A stretch of DNA of 64,000 nt, taken from NCBI RefSeq assembly GCF_009617575.1, contig NZ_WIXJ01000004.1, forward strand, positions 1 through 64,000. The letters are read 5' to 3'. The position numbers were made by a program, and so were the translations under genes. Source of the stretch: Rhodocyclus gracilis (GTDB lineage Bacteria > Pseudomonadota > Gammaproteobacteria > Burkholderiales > Rhodocyclaceae). Below are positions 42,339 to 52,679 of this stretch, piece by piece. A model generated the notes under the pieces. That model worked only from the letters and a program-made list of their open reading frames with translations. It searched no databases and had not been told where the DNA came from. The first letter of the stretch is position 1; each line of letters opens with the position of its first letter.

Positions 42339-44090
42339 ATGGCAGCGACCACCGACAGCACTGCCGGCGACAACGCAAACCCCGGACAACTGAGCGTCCA
42401 GCTCGACCGCCTGCGTGAGGCGTTTGCCCGCCTGACCAACGCACAAAAGATCCTGCTGGCGGTGACGCTCGCTACCATCGTCGCGCTGCTGGTGACGACC
42501 GCGTTCTGGATGAAGAAGCCCGACTATCGGGTGCTTTTCTCCAATATTTCCGAGCGCGATGGCGGTGCCATCATTGCGGCGCTCGAGCAGCTCAACGTTC
42601 CCTACCGCTTCAACGAAGGTGGCAGCGCCATTCTCGTGCCCGGCGAAAAAGTGCATGAAGTGCGCTTGCGCCTGGCGACGCAAGGCCTGCCAAAGGGGGG
42701 CGGCGTCGGTTTCGAGCTGATGGAAAATCAGAAATTCGGCACCAGCCAGTTCGCCGAACAAGTCAATTACCAGCGGGCGCTCGAAGGCGAGCTCGGCAAG
42801 ACCATCCAGTCGATTGCCGCCGTCCAGGCGGCGCGCGTGCATCTGGCGATTCCCAAGCCATCGGTTTTCGTCCGCGAAGAACAAAAACCCTCGGCATCGG
42901 TACTGCTCAATCTCTATCCGGGCCGGGCGCTTGAGCCGGCGCAGATTGCCGGCATCCAGAATCTGGTCGCGGCGAGCGTGCCGCAACTGGCACCCGCCAG
43001 CGTCACCCTGCTCGACCAGAGCGGCGCCATGATTTCGCAGCTGAAGAGCAAGCTACTCGAAGCCGGGCTTGATCCAACGCAGATCAAGTACGTGCAGGAA
43101 ATCGAAGCGAGCGTCATCAAGCGCATCGAAGACATCCTTGCGCCCATCGTGGGCAAGGAAAACGCGCGCGTGCAGGTCGCCGCCGACATCGACTTTTCGC
43201 AATCCGAACAGACGGCAGAAACCAACCGGCCGAACACGACGCCGCCGGACATCACCATCCGCAGCCAGCAGACGAGCGAAACGGCGAGCGTCAATCCGAC
43301 ACCGCAAGGCGTACCGGGCGCTTTGACCAACCAGCCACCGGTTCCGGCGACCGCGCCGCTGACCGTGCCTGCCGTTCCCGGCGCGGGCGGTGCCGCCGCT
43401 ACCGTGCCCCCCGGACAACAGGCGCCGGGGCAGGTCAACGCCGCTGGCGTGCAGGCACCGATCTATAACGCCGGACAGCCGATCTCGACACGCAAGGATG
43501 CGACCATCAACTACGAAGTTGACCGCACCATTCGCCACACCAAGCAATCGATCGGCGTCGTCAAACGCCTCTCCGCCGCCGTCGTGGTCAACAACCGCAA
43601 GGATGTCGGCAAGGACGGCAAGCCGACCACGCGGCCGCTGACCGATGCCGAACTGCGCCAGATCAACGACCTCGTGCGCGAAGCCATGGGCTACACGCAG
43701 GAACGCGGCGATTCGCTGTCGGTAGCGAACGCGCCCTTCACGCCGGTGGAAAAAGCCGACAACGACATTCCGCTATGGAAAGACCCGGAAGTGGTCTCGC
43801 TGGGCAAGGACGTGCTGACCTGGGTGGCAATCGCCGCGATCATCGCCTATCTGCTGCTCGGCGTTGTGCGCCCCCTCGTCAAGACGATGTTCCCGCCGCC
43901 CCCGCCGCCGGAGGACGAGCTGGGCAAGATCGACGGCATCGACATCATCGCCGGCGACGAGGAGCCGCTGGAACCGAGCGCGGCCGAAATGCTCCAAAAG
44001 AAGATCGACGAGGCGCGCGAGCTGGCACAGCGCGATCCGAAGGTCGTCGCCAACATCATCAAGGATTGGGCGGGCGTGAATGGCGGGTGA
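42339..44090 (+). CDS. fliF: Flagellar MS-ring protein FliF
   Basis: The 583-residue protein has an N-terminal membrane segment (about 42-62), ring-building motifs (VLFSNISERDGGAIIAALEQL, LRLATQGLPKGGG, FGTSQFAEQVNYQRALEGEL), a long Pro/Ala/Gln-rich linker (about 325-385) and a second membrane segment (about 490-510). The C-terminal FliG-binding tail ends KVVANIIKDWAGVN. It forms the MS ring in the inner membrane. It begins the main flagellar operon and overlaps fliG by 11 nt. Confidence 0.97.
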   Translation: MAATTDSTAGDNANPGQLSVQLDRLREAFARLTNAQKILLAVTLATIVALLVTTAFWMKKPDYRVLFSNISERDGGAIIAALEQLNVPYRFNEGGSAILVPGEKVHEVRLRLATQGLPKGGGVGFELMENQKFGTSQFAEQVNYQRALEGELGKTIQSIAAVQAARVHLAIPKPSVFVREEQKPSASVLLNLYPGRALEPAQIAGIQNLVAASVPQLAPASVTLLDQSGAMISQLKSKLLEAGLDPTQIKYVQEIEASVIKRIEDILAPIVGKENARVQVAADIDFSQSEQTAETNRPNTTPPDITIRSQQTSETASVNPTPQGVPGALTNQPPVPATAPLTVPAVPGAGGAAATVPPGQQAPGQVNAAGVQAPIYNAGQPISTRKDATINYEVDRTIRHTKQSIGVVKRLSAAVVVNNRKDVGKDGKPTTRPLTDAELRQINDLVREAMGYTQERGDSLSVANAPFTPVEKADNDIPLWKDPEVVSLGKDVLTWVAIAAIIAYLLLGVVRPLVKTMFPPPPPPEDELGKIDGIDIIAGDEEPLEPSAAEMLQKKIDEARELAQRDPKVVANIIKDWAGVNGG

Positions 44091-45078
44091 TGAAGGAATT
44101 GAAAAGAGCGCGATCCTGCTGATCGCCCTCGGCGAGGACAATGCCGCCGAAGTACTCAAGCATCTGGCCCCGAAAGAGGTCCAGCGGCTCGGTCATGCCA
44201 TGGCCGGCATGAAATCGGTGCCGCGTGCGCGTGTCGAAGCCGTCCTCGAAGAGTTCCACCGCATCGCGGGCGAAGCGTCCTCGGTGCACGTCGACACCGA
44301 CGCCTACATCCGCTCGATCCTCACCAAAGCGCTCGGTGACGACAAGGCATCGAACCTCATTTCGCGTATTCTGCAAGGCGGCGACACCAACGGCATCGAA
44401 GGCCTGAAGTGGATGGACGCGCAAACCGTCGCCGACCTGATCCGCAACGAGCACCCGCAGATCATCGCGACGATTCTCGTGCACCTCGACCGCGATCAGG
44501 CGAGCGAAATCCTCAACCTCTTCACGGAACGCCTGCGCAACGACACCATCCTGCGCATCGCCACGCTGGAAGGCGTGCAGCCGGAAGCCCTGCGGGAGCT
44601 GAACGAGGTGATGCTGCGCCTGCTCTCCGGCTCGGCCAACATCAAGAAAGCGGCGATGGGTGGTGTACGCACCGTCGCCGAAATCCTCAACTTCATGGGG
44701 ACCGCCAACGAAACGACGGTGGTCGACGCCGTCCGCGAATACGACCCGGACCTCGCGCAGAAAATCATCGACGAGATGTTCGTCTTCGAAAACCTGATGG
44801 ACGTCGACGACCGCGGCATCCAGCTGCTGCTGCGCGAAATCCAGTCCGACTCGCTGATCCTCGCCATGAAGGGCGCCTCGGAAGAACTGCGCGAAAAAAT
44901 CTTCAAAAACATGTCGCAGCGTGCCGCCGAAATGCTGCGCGAAGACCTCGAAGCGCGCGGCCCGGTTCGCCTCTCCGAAGTCGAAGCCGAGCAGAAGGAA
45001 ATCCTCAAGATCGTCCGCCGCCTTGCCGACGAAGGCCAGATTGTTCTCGGCGGCAAGGGTGGCGAGGAAATGGTCTAA
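44080..45078 (+). CDS. fliG: Flagellar motor switch protein FliG
   Basis: The 332-residue, full-length protein contains the FliG N domain (KSAILLIALGEDNAAEVLKHL), the EHPQ motif of the middle domain (RNEHPQIIATILVHLD), and the charged torque helix of the C domain (DDRGIQLLLREIQSDSLILAM and REKIFKNMSQRAAEML). It couples the MS ring to the C ring and the stator. The start overlaps the fliF end. Confidence 0.98.
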   Translation: MAGDEGIEKSAILLIALGEDNAAEVLKHLAPKEVQRLGHAMAGMKSVPRARVEAVLEEFHRIAGEASSVHVDTDAYIRSILTKALGDDKASNLISRILQGGDTNGIEGLKWMDAQTVADLIRNEHPQIIATILVHLDRDQASEILNLFTERLRNDTILRIATLEGVQPEALRELNEVMLRLLSGSANIKKAAMGGVRTVAEILNFMGTANETTVVDAVREYDPDLAQKIIDEMFVFENLMDVDDRGIQLLLREIQSDSLILAMKGASEELREKIFKNMSQRAAEMLREDLEARGPVRLSEVEAEQKEILKIVRRLADEGQIVLGGKGGEEMV

Positions 45079-45084
45079 GCCGGC

Positions 45085-45825
45085 ATGAGTGGCTTCACCC
45101 CTCGCGGAAAACTCACCGCCTACCAACGCTGGGAACTCGCCGACTTCGACGCCCCCGAGCCCGGCACGGAACCCGCGCCTCCCCTCCCCGACGCCGCCCC
45201 GGCGGGCGACGACCCCACCGGCGACCCCGCGCAGGACGGCGAACTCGTCAGTGACTCCGGGCTACAACTGCCGACGGCTGAAGAGATCGAGCGCCTGCAC
45301 GCCGAGGCACAGGAAAGCGGTTACGCAGCCGGCCATGCCGCTGGCCTCGCGGCCGGGCGCGAGGAAGGCTACGCAGCCGGCATCGCCGAGGGTCGCGAAC
45401 ACTCCGCGCGTCTGGCATCCGCCTTGTCCACATTGAAGGAAGCGCTGGCGGCGACCGAGGAAAACCTCGCCGCCCCGCTGCTCACACTGGCCGTCGATCT
45501 GGCCGGCGAGGTGCTGCGCCAGAGTCTGCGCATCCAGCCTGAACTGCTCCTGCCGGTGGTTCGCGAAGCCATGGCGACGCTGCCAACGCATAACGGCAAG
45601 CCGGTACTCTTCCTGAATCCAGCCGACAGTGTGCTGGTGCGCGAACACCTTGCCGACACGCTCGAACACGGCGGCTGGCGGCTAATGGAAGACGCGACGA
45701 TCGAAGCGGGCGGCTGCCGCGTCGAAATCGGCGCCAGCGAAGTCGACGCCACCCTGCAAAAGCGCTGGCGCCGCGTCATCGAGTCGATCGGCGGCAGCGG
45801 CGACTGGTTGGCGCCGCCGCGCTGA
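45085..45825 (+). CDS. fliH: Flagellar export regulator FliH
   Basis: The 246-residue protein has the FliH N-terminus ([19 protein letters not shown]) and an acidic Pro-rich stretch. A Gly-rich helix with AxxxG-type repeats follows ([21 protein letters not shown]), then a C-terminal FliI-binding domain (about 130-240). FliH holds the export ATPase and feeds substrates to the gate. It starts 6 nt behind fliG. Confidence 0.95.
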   Translation: MSGFTPRGKLTAYQRWELADFDAPEPGTEPAPPLPDAAPAGDDPTGDPAQDGELVSDSGLQLPTAEEIERLHAEAQESGYAAGHAAGLAAGREEGYAAGIAEGREHSARLASALSTLKEALAATEENLAAPLLTLAVDLAGEVLRQSLRIQPELLLPVVREAMATLPTHNGKPVLFLNPADSVLVREHLADTLEHGGWRLMEDATIEAGGCRVEIGASEVDATLQKRWRRVIESIGGSGDWLAPPR

Positions 45826-45845
45826 GAATTCGCGGATTCGCGGCC

Positions 45846-47552
45846 ATGACCGACTCCTCTCCGCCCCTGGGCGACGCGCGCGTCGACGACTCTCCGACGT
45901 CCGCTCCGACGTCCGCTCCGACGTCCGCTCCCGCGACCGAACTCGCGAGCGAACTGACGCCTGAAATCGCCCCCGAACTTACCAGCGATACGCACGAGGA
46001 AATCTCGATCTCCGCGAACGAGACAGAAACATTACCGACCGACGCCCCAGAGTCGCTCGGTGCCCCGACACACCCAAACAGCGACAGCACAACGCCCCCG
46101 GCAGAAGCGCCGGACACCGCGCCGTCAGTGGAACGCGACGCTCCGGCGAGCAATGCGCATATCGACAAACTGCGCGACTACCTCGCGCAATGCGGCGAGG
46201 CGGCCCGTCAGTCAGCGCCCTTGCTCGCCAGCGGACATCTCACCCGCATCAACGGGCTTGTCATGGAAGCGGCGGGCCTGAAGCTGCCGCTGGGCAGCTC
46301 GTGCCGGATCGTCCCGGCCACCGGCGCGGCCGTTGAGGCCGAGATCGTCGGCTTCAACGGCGAAAAGCTCTTCCTCATGCCGGCCGAAGACGTCTATGGT
46401 CTCTCACCCGGCGCCCGCGTCGTCCCACTGGAACCGCCGCCGCTCCTGCCGCGAGTGGGTCATGCGCGCAACTTCCGCCGCCGTGCCATCGATCGGGCAA
46501 AGATGCTGCCGGTCGGCAATGCCCTGCTCGGACGCGTGGTGGATGGCGCCGGCCGGCCACTCGACCAACTCGGACCACTGCACGTCGACACCTTCCATCC
46601 GCTGCAAAGCCGCCCCATCAATCCGATGATGCGGGCGACGATCACGCAGGTGCTCGATGTCGGCGTCCGCGCCATCAATGGCCTGCTGACGGTGGGGCGC
46701 GGACAGCGCATGGGGCTTTTCGCCGGCTCCGGCGTCGGCAAGAGCGTCCTGCTCGGCATGATGGCGCGCTACACCTCGGCAGACGTCATCGTCGTCGGCC
46801 TGATCGGCGAACGTGGCCGCGAAGTGAAGGAGTTCATCGAGCAGAACCTCGGCGAAGAGGGGCGGCGCCGAGCCGTCGTTGTCGCCGCCCCGGCTGACGT
46901 CAGCCCGCTGATGCGCCTGCAGGGCGCCGCTTACGCGACGGCGATTGCCGAGCACTTCCGCGATCAGGGGTTGCAAGTCCTGCTCATCATGGATTCGCTC
47001 ACCCGTTACGCCATGGCGCAACGCGAAATCGCCCTCGCCATCGGCGAGCCGCCGGTGACTCGCGGCTATCCGCCGTCGGTGTTCGCGCGGCTGCCGCAAC
47101 TCGTCGAACGCGCCGGCAACGGCCTTGACGGTGGCGGCTCGATCACCGCCTTCTACACCGTCCTCGCCGAAGGCGACGACCAGCAGGATCCGATCGCCGA
47201 CTCGGCGCGCGCCATTCTCGACGGACACATCGTCCTCTCACGACTGCTCGCCGACGCCGGCCACTACCCGGCAATTGACATCGAACAGTCGATTTCGCGG
47301 GCGATGGTCAACCTGATCGAGCCGGCGCATTTCGAACGAATCCGCCGTTTCAAGCAGCTCTACTCGCGCTTTCAGCGCTCGCGCGACCTGATCAGCGTCG
47401 GCGCCTATGTCGCCGGCTCGGACATGCTGCTCGACCAGGCCATCGCCTTCCAGCCCAAACTGGAACGCTACCTGCAACAAAACCTCAGCCAACGCTGCGA
47501 TTTCGCCGAGAGCGCCGCCGATCTGTCCGCGCTTTTCGACGGCAACGCATAA
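45846..47552 (+). CDS. fliI: Flagellum-specific ATP synthase FliI
   Basis: The 568-residue protein is longer than the usual 440-470. Residues 1-105 form a Ser/Thr/Pro/Glu-rich disordered extension that includes three TSAP units encoded by a 12-bp tandem repeat. The conserved FliI begins near 106 ([11 protein letters not shown]) and has Walker A GSGVGKS at 294-300 and [12 protein letters not shown]. It hydrolyses ATP for flagellar export. The ATG follows fliH after 20 nt; a later start would remove the extension, but none has a clearly better ribosome site. Confidence 0.95.
   Translation: MTDSSPPLGDARVDDSPTSAPTSAPTSAPATELASELTPEIAPELTSDTHEEISISANETETLPTDAPESLGAPTHPNSDSTTPPAEAPDTAPSVERDAPASNAHIDKLRDYLAQCGEAARQSAPLLASGHLTRINGLVMEAAGLKLPLGSSCRIVPATGAAVEAEIVGFNGEKLFLMPAEDVYGLSPGARVVPLEPPPLLPRVGHARNFRRRAIDRAKMLPVGNALLGRVVDGAGRPLDQLGPLHVDTFHPLQSRPINPMMRATITQVLDVGVRAINGLLTVGRGQRMGLFAGSGVGKSVLLGMMARYTSADVIVVGLIGERGREVKEFIEQNLGEEGRRRAVVVAAPADVSPLMRLQGAAYATAIAEHFRDQGLQVLLIMDSLTRYAMAQREIALAIGEPPVTRGYPPSVFARLPQLVERAGNGLDGGGSITAFYTVLAEGDDQQDPIADSARAILDGHIVLSRLLADAGHYPAIDIEQSISRAMVNLIEPAHFERIRRFKQLYSRFQRSRDLISVGAYVAGSDMLLDQAIAFQPKLERYLQQNLSQRCDFAESAADLSALFDGNA
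45894..45929 (+). repeat. 12-bp tandem repeat inside fliI (three copies)
   Basis: CCGACGTCCGCT is repeated three times exactly, head to tail, coding for TSAP-like units in the fliI N-terminal extension. As the unit is a multiple of three, a change in copy number keeps the frame. Confidence 0.9.
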
Positions 47553-47620
47553 CATCGGCGCGCGGCGCAGACGACAGCTACTATGGGGATTCACCGTAGG
47601 CAAACCGAACAGGCGGGTCC

Positions 47621-48064
47621 ATGACACGTCCCTTTTCCCTGCAACCCGTTCTTGAGCTGATGCAGACGCGCACGGACGAAGCGACGCGCCGTCTCGGCCA
47701 GCTGATCGCCAACGAAAGCGACGCCCGCAACAAGCTCGCGCTGCTGCAACAGTATCGCGACGACTACGCGGCGCGCTTTCAGCAAGCGGCAGGCAACGGC
47801 CTGAGCCCGGCAGCCTGGGCGAATTTTCAGGATTTCATCGGCCGTATCGACGAAGCCATCAGTCAACAAGGCATCGCCCTCGGCGTACAGCAGCAGCGCA
47901 CCGCCGCCGGCCAGGCCCACTATCGCGAGCAACGCGCCAAACTCAAGGCGCTCGATACCCTCTCGCAACGCCACCGCGCCAGCGAGTCAATCATCGAAGG
48001 GCGGCGCGAACAAAAACTGCTCGACGAATTCGCCGCCCGCACCAGGGACCGCGCCAGCGATTAG
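47621..48064 (+). CDS. fliJ: Flagellar export chaperone FliJ
   Basis: The 147-residue, almost wholly coiled-coil protein (TRPFSLQPVLELMQTRTDEA, RRLGQLIANESDARNKLALL) sits in the FliJ position after fliI and ends RREQKLLDEFAARTRD. It is part of the export ATPase complex. It has a weak ribosome site (GCGGG). Confidence 0.93.
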   Translation: MTRPFSLQPVLELMQTRTDEATRRLGQLIANESDARNKLALLQQYRDDYAARFQQAAGNGLSPAAWANFQDFIGRIDEAISQQGIALGVQQQRTAAGQAHYREQRAKLKALDTLSQRHRASESIIEGRREQKLLDEFAARTRDRASD

Positions 48065-48185
48065 CAGGCAGCGCATCCCGTGCCGCCTCCCGTGCACACG
48101 GCAGCACTCTCCTGCGCTCCATCGTGCCGCCTCCCGGGCGCTGAAAAGCGCTCCTGATGCACGTTCATGCAAGAGCTTGTCACCG

Positions 48186-48203
48186 CTGGAACAAGGCTTG
48201 CTT
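48186..48203 (+). promoter_or_regulatory. sigma54 promoter of fliK
   Basis: CTGGAACAAGGCTTGCTT has GG at 48188-48189 and GC at 48200-48201, exactly 10 nt apart, and matches TGGCACG-N4-TTGCW well. Transcription would begin about 20 nt before the fliK ATG. It would drive fliK to fliR separately from fliF to fliJ. Two copies of CGTGCCGCCTCCCG lie upstream (48078 and 48122). Confidence 0.78.
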
Positions 48204-48234
48204 AGTAGGCAGCAATGCCACTTCGGGACCTATC

Positions 48235-49323
48235 ATGAGCATTACTGTCCTCAGCGCCGCCAACCTCAGCACGCCGGTCGTTGCCGGTGCCACCGCCAGC
48301 GATGGCGCCGCCGTCGACCTCGCGGCCAACGGCGATGGCGGCAGCTTCGCCGCCCTGCTCACGCAACTGGGGAGCGGTGCCGGTCTCGGCGCCAGCATCG
48401 CCGCCTTGACCGGAAACGTCAGCAGCGGCGGCGACGCCAAAAAGACGGATAAGAGCGACGATCCTCAGGATTTGAGCGCCAGAGACGTCACCGACAACAG
48501 TCAGCTTCTGGCGACGCTCGGCCTCGTGACGCCAGACGTCGTCAAGACGAACGCCAACGCGCCGACGCTGAACGCGGGCACCTCAAACGCCAAAGGCGGG
48601 CTTACCGATAGCACGACGAGCGCCCTGGGCGCCGCCTTGAAGGATGACAAGACGCCGGCAACGGGCGCCAATGGACGCGACGGCAGTGCCCTCGCCGGAC
48701 TTGCCGCGTCGGCCGATAACGGAAAAGGCAGCGATGCCGAAGCGGCAAAACTTGCCGCCTCCGTGCTCGACAAGCCGCTGGGCGAACCGCTCGCCAGCAA
48801 GACCGCCGGCAACGAAACGCAGGGCCTGACGAATGTCGCCGCCAACCACGGCGCGACGCACCAGAACGCCGTCACCAACGACACCACGACGACCGTCGCC
48901 ACGCCCCTGCGCGAACGCGCCTGGGGGAATGATTTTGCGCAGAAAATCGTCTGGCTCGCGGGCAATGACAAACAAAGCGCACAACTGACCCTCAACCCGC
49001 CGCAAATGGGGCCGATAGAGGTATCGTTAAACTTGAGTAAAGATGGCGCAACCGCCGTTTTCGTCTCGCCGCACGCAGAAGTCCGCGACGCCATCGAAAA
49101 CGCCCTGCCCAAACTGCGCGAAATGCTGGCAGGCGCCGGCATCGAACTCGGACAGGCCAACGTCAGCAGCGAATCGTTCCAGAAGCAGAATCCGCAAGAG
49201 CAGGCCGCAAGCACGACAACCCGGTGGTCTGACGATAAAGCTATACTTGCGTCCGATTCACTCGCCCCGGTCCGGCGCACTGCAACGACCAGCGGGAGCG
49301 GGCTGGTCGACACATTTGCCTGA
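48235..49323 (+). CDS. fliK: Flagellar hook-length control protein FliK
   Basis: The 362-residue protein has a disordered Ala/Asp/Lys-rich N-terminal part and the conserved C-terminal FliK domain (about 215-320). The domain includes WGNDFAQKIVWLAGNDKQSA, LTLNPPQMGPIEVSL and FVSPHAEVRDAIENALPKLREM. It measures hook length and triggers the export switch. The start MSITVLSAANL lies just behind the sigma54 promoter; an upstream in-frame ATG would precede the promoter and is rejected. Confidence 0.94.
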   Translation: MSITVLSAANLSTPVVAGATASDGAAVDLAANGDGGSFAALLTQLGSGAGLGASIAALTGNVSSGGDAKKTDKSDDPQDLSARDVTDNSQLLATLGLVTPDVVKTNANAPTLNAGTSNAKGGLTDSTTSALGAALKDDKTPATGANGRDGSALAGLAASADNGKGSDAEAAKLAASVLDKPLGEPLASKTAGNETQGLTNVAANHGATHQNAVTNDTTTTVATPLRERAWGNDFAQKIVWLAGNDKQSAQLTLNPPQMGPIEVSLNLSKDGATAVFVSPHAEVRDAIENALPKLREMLAGAGIELGQANVSSESFQKQNPQEQAASTTTRWSDDKAILASDSLAPVRRTATTSGSGLVDTFA

Positions 49324-49362
49324 GCATTGAACGCGCATCACAGATCATTGGAGACTCGCTGA

Positions 49363-49896
49363 ATGGCGACAAAGGAAGACAAATCCGCCGACGGCGCCGC
49401 AGCGCCCAAGAAGAGCAAGAAGCTGCTGATCATCATTATCGCGGTTGTTGTCCTCTTGGTGGCAGGCGGCGCGGGCGCCTTCTTCGTTCTGCACAAGAGC
49501 GGAGACGAAGGCGACGATGAAGTTGCGACCGAAGACGCCAAGCCCGTCAAGAAGAAAAAAGCCGGTAAAGAAACGCCGCCGGTTTTTGTGCCGTTTGAGG
49601 CATTTACCGTCAATCTCGTCCCCGAACAGGGCGATCAGTACCTGCAACTGATCATCTCGGTCGACACCCCCGACGAACAGACGGCCGAAGAGGTGAAAGC
49701 GCAGACGCCGAAGTTGCGCAACAAGGTCATGCTGCTGCTTTCCGACAAGAAGGCCTCCGAAATCCTGCCCAAGGAGGGCAAGGAAAAGCTCGCCGTCGAG
49801 ATTCGCGATCAGATGAATCTGGTGCTGGATCCCTCCGCCAAGCCCGGCTATGGGCCGGTGAGAGAAGTGCTGTTTACGTCGTTCATCGTTCAGTAA
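49363..49896 (+). CDS. fliL: Flagellar basal body protein FliL
   Basis: The 177-residue protein has a Lys-rich start, one membrane segment (about 24-46; LLIIIIAVVVLLVAGGAGAFF) and a periplasmic FliL domain (about 70-177). The domain includes FVPFEAFTVNLVPEQGDQYLQL and ends VREVLFTSFIVQ. It stabilises the stator ring. TTGGAGAC precedes the ATG. Confidence 0.95.
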   Translation: MATKEDKSADGAAAPKKSKKLLIIIIAVVVLLVAGGAGAFFVLHKSGDEGDDEVATEDAKPVKKKKAGKETPPVFVPFEAFTVNLVPEQGDQYLQLIISVDTPDEQTAEEVKAQTPKLRNKVMLLLSDKKASEILPKEGKEKLAVEIRDQMNLVLDPSAKPGYGPVREVLFTSFIVQ

Positions 49897-49905
49897 ACAC
49901 GCGTC

Positions 49906-50907
49906 ATGTCCTCCGAATTTCTCTCCCAGGACGAGGTAGACGCCCTGCTCAAGGGCGTCACCGGAGAAACGGACGAGGCTGATGCCGCAACAGAGCAGGG
50001 TAGCGGCGCACGTACCTACAACCTCGGCACGCAGGAACGCATCGTCCGCGGCCGCATGCCGACGCTGGAGTTGATCAACGAGCGCTTCGCGCGTTACCTG
50101 CGCATCGGTCTGTTCAACTACATGCATCGCAATGCCGAGGTATCGGTCGGCCCGATCCGCGTGCAGAAGTACAGCGAGTTCATCCGCAATCTCGTCGTCC
50201 CGACCAATCTCAATCTCGTCGTCGCCAAACCACTGCGCGGCACGAGCCTGTTCGTGTTCGACCCGAATCTCGTCTTTCTCGTCGTCGACAACATGTTTGG
50301 CGGCGACGGACGTTTCCACACGCGGGTGGAAGGGCGCGACTTCACACCGACCGAGCAACGCATCATCCAGGGCCTGCTGGGCGTGGTCTTCCACGAATAC
50401 GAGCGCTCCTGGAAACCGGTTTACGACATCAGCTTCGAGTACATCCGTTCGGAGATGAACTCGCAGTTTGCCAATATCGCCACCCCTTCCGAAATTGTTG
50501 TCTCGACCACCTTTACCCTCGAATTCAGTGGCGCGACGGCAGAAATGCACATCTGCTTCCCCTACTCGATGATCGAGCCCATCCGCGACCTGCTGTACAG
50601 CGCGATGCAAAGCGATCAGCTATCGACTGACCGCCGCTGGGTCGTCATGCTGCGCCGCCAGCTCAAGGACGCCGAGGTCGACCTGTCGGCCAGCCTGACC
50701 CAAAAAACGGTCACGCTGCGAGAAATCCTGAATATGAAGGCCGGCGACATCATTCCGGTGACGATCCCGGAGAAGATCATCGGCGAAGTCGATGGCGTCG
50801 CCCTGATGGAATGCCGCTATGGTCAGCAAGGGGGGCAATACGCCTTGAAGGTGGAACGTTTCATCGCCGCCGAGCCAGAGCCGCCGCACGGAGAAAGTCA
50901 TGCCTGA
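49906..50907 (+). CDS. fliM: Flagellar motor switch protein FliM
   Basis: The 333-residue protein begins with the CheY-P-binding helix region (LSQDEVDALLKGVTGE). The middle domain has GTSLFVFDPNLVFLVVDNMFGG and TPTEQRIIQGLL, and the C-terminal SpoA-like domain is near 255-320. It is the core of the C ring and responds to chemotaxis signalling. It overlaps fliN by 8 nt. Confidence 0.97.
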   Translation: MSSEFLSQDEVDALLKGVTGETDEADAATEQGSGARTYNLGTQERIVRGRMPTLELINERFARYLRIGLFNYMHRNAEVSVGPIRVQKYSEFIRNLVVPTNLNLVVAKPLRGTSLFVFDPNLVFLVVDNMFGGDGRFHTRVEGRDFTPTEQRIIQGLLGVVFHEYERSWKPVYDISFEYIRSEMNSQFANIATPSEIVVSTTFTLEFSGATAEMHICFPYSMIEPIRDLLYSAMQSDQLSTDRRWVVMLRRQLKDAEVDLSASLTQKTVTLREILNMKAGDIIPVTIPEKIIGEVDGVALMECRYGQQGGQYALKVERFIAAEPEPPHGESHA

Positions 50908-51355
50908 AAATAACGAAAACATCCCCACCGACGCTGCCTCCCCCGACGAGCAAGCGGCCGCCAGCGCCGCAGCGACTGCGGCCGAAGACGACTGGGCCGC
51001 CGCCATGGCCGAACAGGCGTCGACCGAGGCAACGGCGAGCGCGGCACAGATTTTCCCGGCCTTTGGCGAGCCGGTCGGCAAGGGCTCGATGATGGGCGAA
51101 CTCGACATGATTCTGGACATCCCCGTCCAGCTCACCGTCGAGCTTGGCCGCACAAAGATCACCATCCGCAACCTCCTCCAGCTCGCGCACGGCTCGGTCG
51201 TCGAACTCGACGCACTGGCCGGCGAGCCGATGAACGTGCTGGTCAACGGCACCTTGATCGCACAAGGCGAAGTCGTCGTCGTCAATGACAAGTTCGGCAT
51301 TCGCCTGACGGACATCATCACGCCCTCGGAACGCATGCGCAAACTCGGTCGCTGA
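50900..51355 (+). CDS. fliN: Flagellar motor switch protein FliN
   Basis: The 151-residue protein has an acidic Ala-rich N-terminus and a C-terminal SpoA domain: MILDIPVQLTVELGRTKITI, LAHGSVVELDALAGEPMNVL and VNDKFGIRLTDIITPSER. It forms the base of the C ring. GGAG lies 8 nt before the ATG inside fliM. Confidence 0.97.
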   Translation: MPENNENIPTDAASPDEQAAASAAATAAEDDWAAAMAEQASTEATASAAQIFPAFGEPVGKGSMMGELDMILDIPVQLTVELGRTKITIRNLLQLAHGSVVELDALAGEPMNVLVNGTLIAQGEVVVVNDKFGIRLTDIITPSERMRKLGR

Positions 51356-51393
51356 GGTTTCCGCGCCCCCCGCCTTCCATTAAGATAACGGCC

Positions 51394-51882
51394 GTGGCGC
51401 GCGTCCGGCGTGCTGCCTCAACCACGGCCGATACTTTGCGCTCCCTTACTCGTTTCGCTGCTTTCGCCCCCGCGCTGTGCGGTGTCCTGCTGACCCGGCC
51501 CGCGCTCGCCGACCCGGCGACTGCCGCGAATGCCGTTGCAGCCGCTTCCCCCGGCGTTCCCACCCTTGCCATCGTGCAGACCATCCTCGGTCTGGCCGTC
51601 GTCATCGCCCTGCTGTTTCTCGTCGCCTATGTCCTGCGCCGGTTCAACGGCGGCCGGGGAATCGGCGGCAACGGCCCGGTGCGCCTTGTCGGCGGAATGA
51701 TGCTCGGCACCCGCGAGCGCGTTGTCGTGCTTGAAGTCGCCGACACCTGGATCGTCGTCGGCATGGCGCCGGGACAGATGCGTACGCTGCACACCCTGCC
51801 GCGCGGCGAACTCCCCGCCGACGCCAACTCCTCCACCGATTTCGCCAGCCGCCTCGCCCAGATGATCGGTCGCAAGCCATGA
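51394..51882 (+). CDS. fliO: Flagellar export gate assembly protein FliO
   Basis: The 162-residue protein has an N-terminal signal-like segment (to about residue 40), one membrane helix (about 55-82; [21 protein letters not shown]) and a basic cytoplasmic part ([20 protein letters not shown]). It assists FliP ring formation. The start is GTG, without a strong ribosome site. It overlaps fliP by 4 nt. Confidence 0.92.
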   Translation: MARVRRAASTTADTLRSLTRFAAFAPALCGVLLTRPALADPATAANAVAAASPGVPTLAIVQTILGLAVVIALLFLVAYVLRRFNGGRGIGGNGPVRLVGGMMLGTRERVVVLEVADTWIVVGMAPGQMRTLHTLPRGELPADANSSTDFASRLAQMIGRKP

Positions 51883-52679
51883 ACTCCTTCGCCGTCCCGA
51901 TCCCCCGCTGCCGTCAGTCCCTTGTCTCGCAGCACCTGCCACGCGCGCTCGCCCTGAGCGCACTGCTGCTGCCTCTGGCGGCAGCGGCCGCACCGGCAGC
52001 GGGTGGTCTGCCGGCCTTCACCAGCACCCCGGCGCCCGGCGGCGGACAGAACTACACGCTGACCATCCAGACGCTGCTGACGCTGACGGCGCTGACCTTC
52101 ATTCCCGCAGCGCTGCTGATGATGACGAGCTTCACCCGCATCATCATCGTCCTCTCGCTGCTGCGTCAGGCCATCGGCACGCAGACGGCGCCGCCGAATC
52201 AGGTACTGGTCGGACTCTCGCTGTTCCTGACCTTTTTCGTCATGTCGCCGGTACTGGACAAGGTCTATACAGACGCCTACCAGCCGCTCTCGGAAAACCA
52301 GATCACCTTCAACCAGGCACTGGATCGTGCGGCAGTACCGGTGCGTGGCTTCATGCTCAAGCAGACGCGTGAAAACGACATCGGCCTCTTCGCCAACATG
52401 GCGAACATGCCGAAGTTCGAAAAGCCGGACGACGTACCCATGCGCGTGCTGATCCCGGCTTTTGTCACCAGCGAATTGAAGACCGCCTTTCAGATCGGCT
52501 TCCTGATCTTCATCCCCTTCCTCGTCATCGACATGGTGGTCGCCAGCGTGCTGATGTCGATGGGGATGATGATGATGTCGCCGGTCATGGTCGCCCTGCC
52601 GTTCAAGCTGATGCTCTTTGTCCTCGTCGACGGCTGGCATCTGGTGCTCGGCTCCCTCGTGCAGAGCTTCAACCAATGA
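51879..52679 (+). CDS. fliP: Flagellar export gate protein FliP
   Basis: The 266-residue protein has a cleavable-type signal (to about residue 43), four membrane helices and the FliP signatures [24 protein letters not shown] (as two parts), [20 protein letters not shown] and [20 protein letters not shown]. It forms the core of the export pore. The ATGA overlaps on both sides bind it to fliO and fliQ. Confidence 0.97.
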   Translation: MNSFAVPIPRCRQSLVSQHLPRALALSALLLPLAAAAAPAAGGLPAFTSTPAPGGGQNYTLTIQTLLTLTALTFIPAALLMMTSFTRIIIVLSLLRQAIGTQTAPPNQVLVGLSLFLTFFVMSPVLDKVYTDAYQPLSENQITFNQALDRAAVPVRGFMLKQTRENDIGLFANMANMPKFEKPDDVPMRVLIPAFVTSELKTAFQIGFLIFIPFLVIDMVVASVLMSMGMMMMSPVMVALPFKLMLFVLVDGWHLVLGSLVQSFNQ

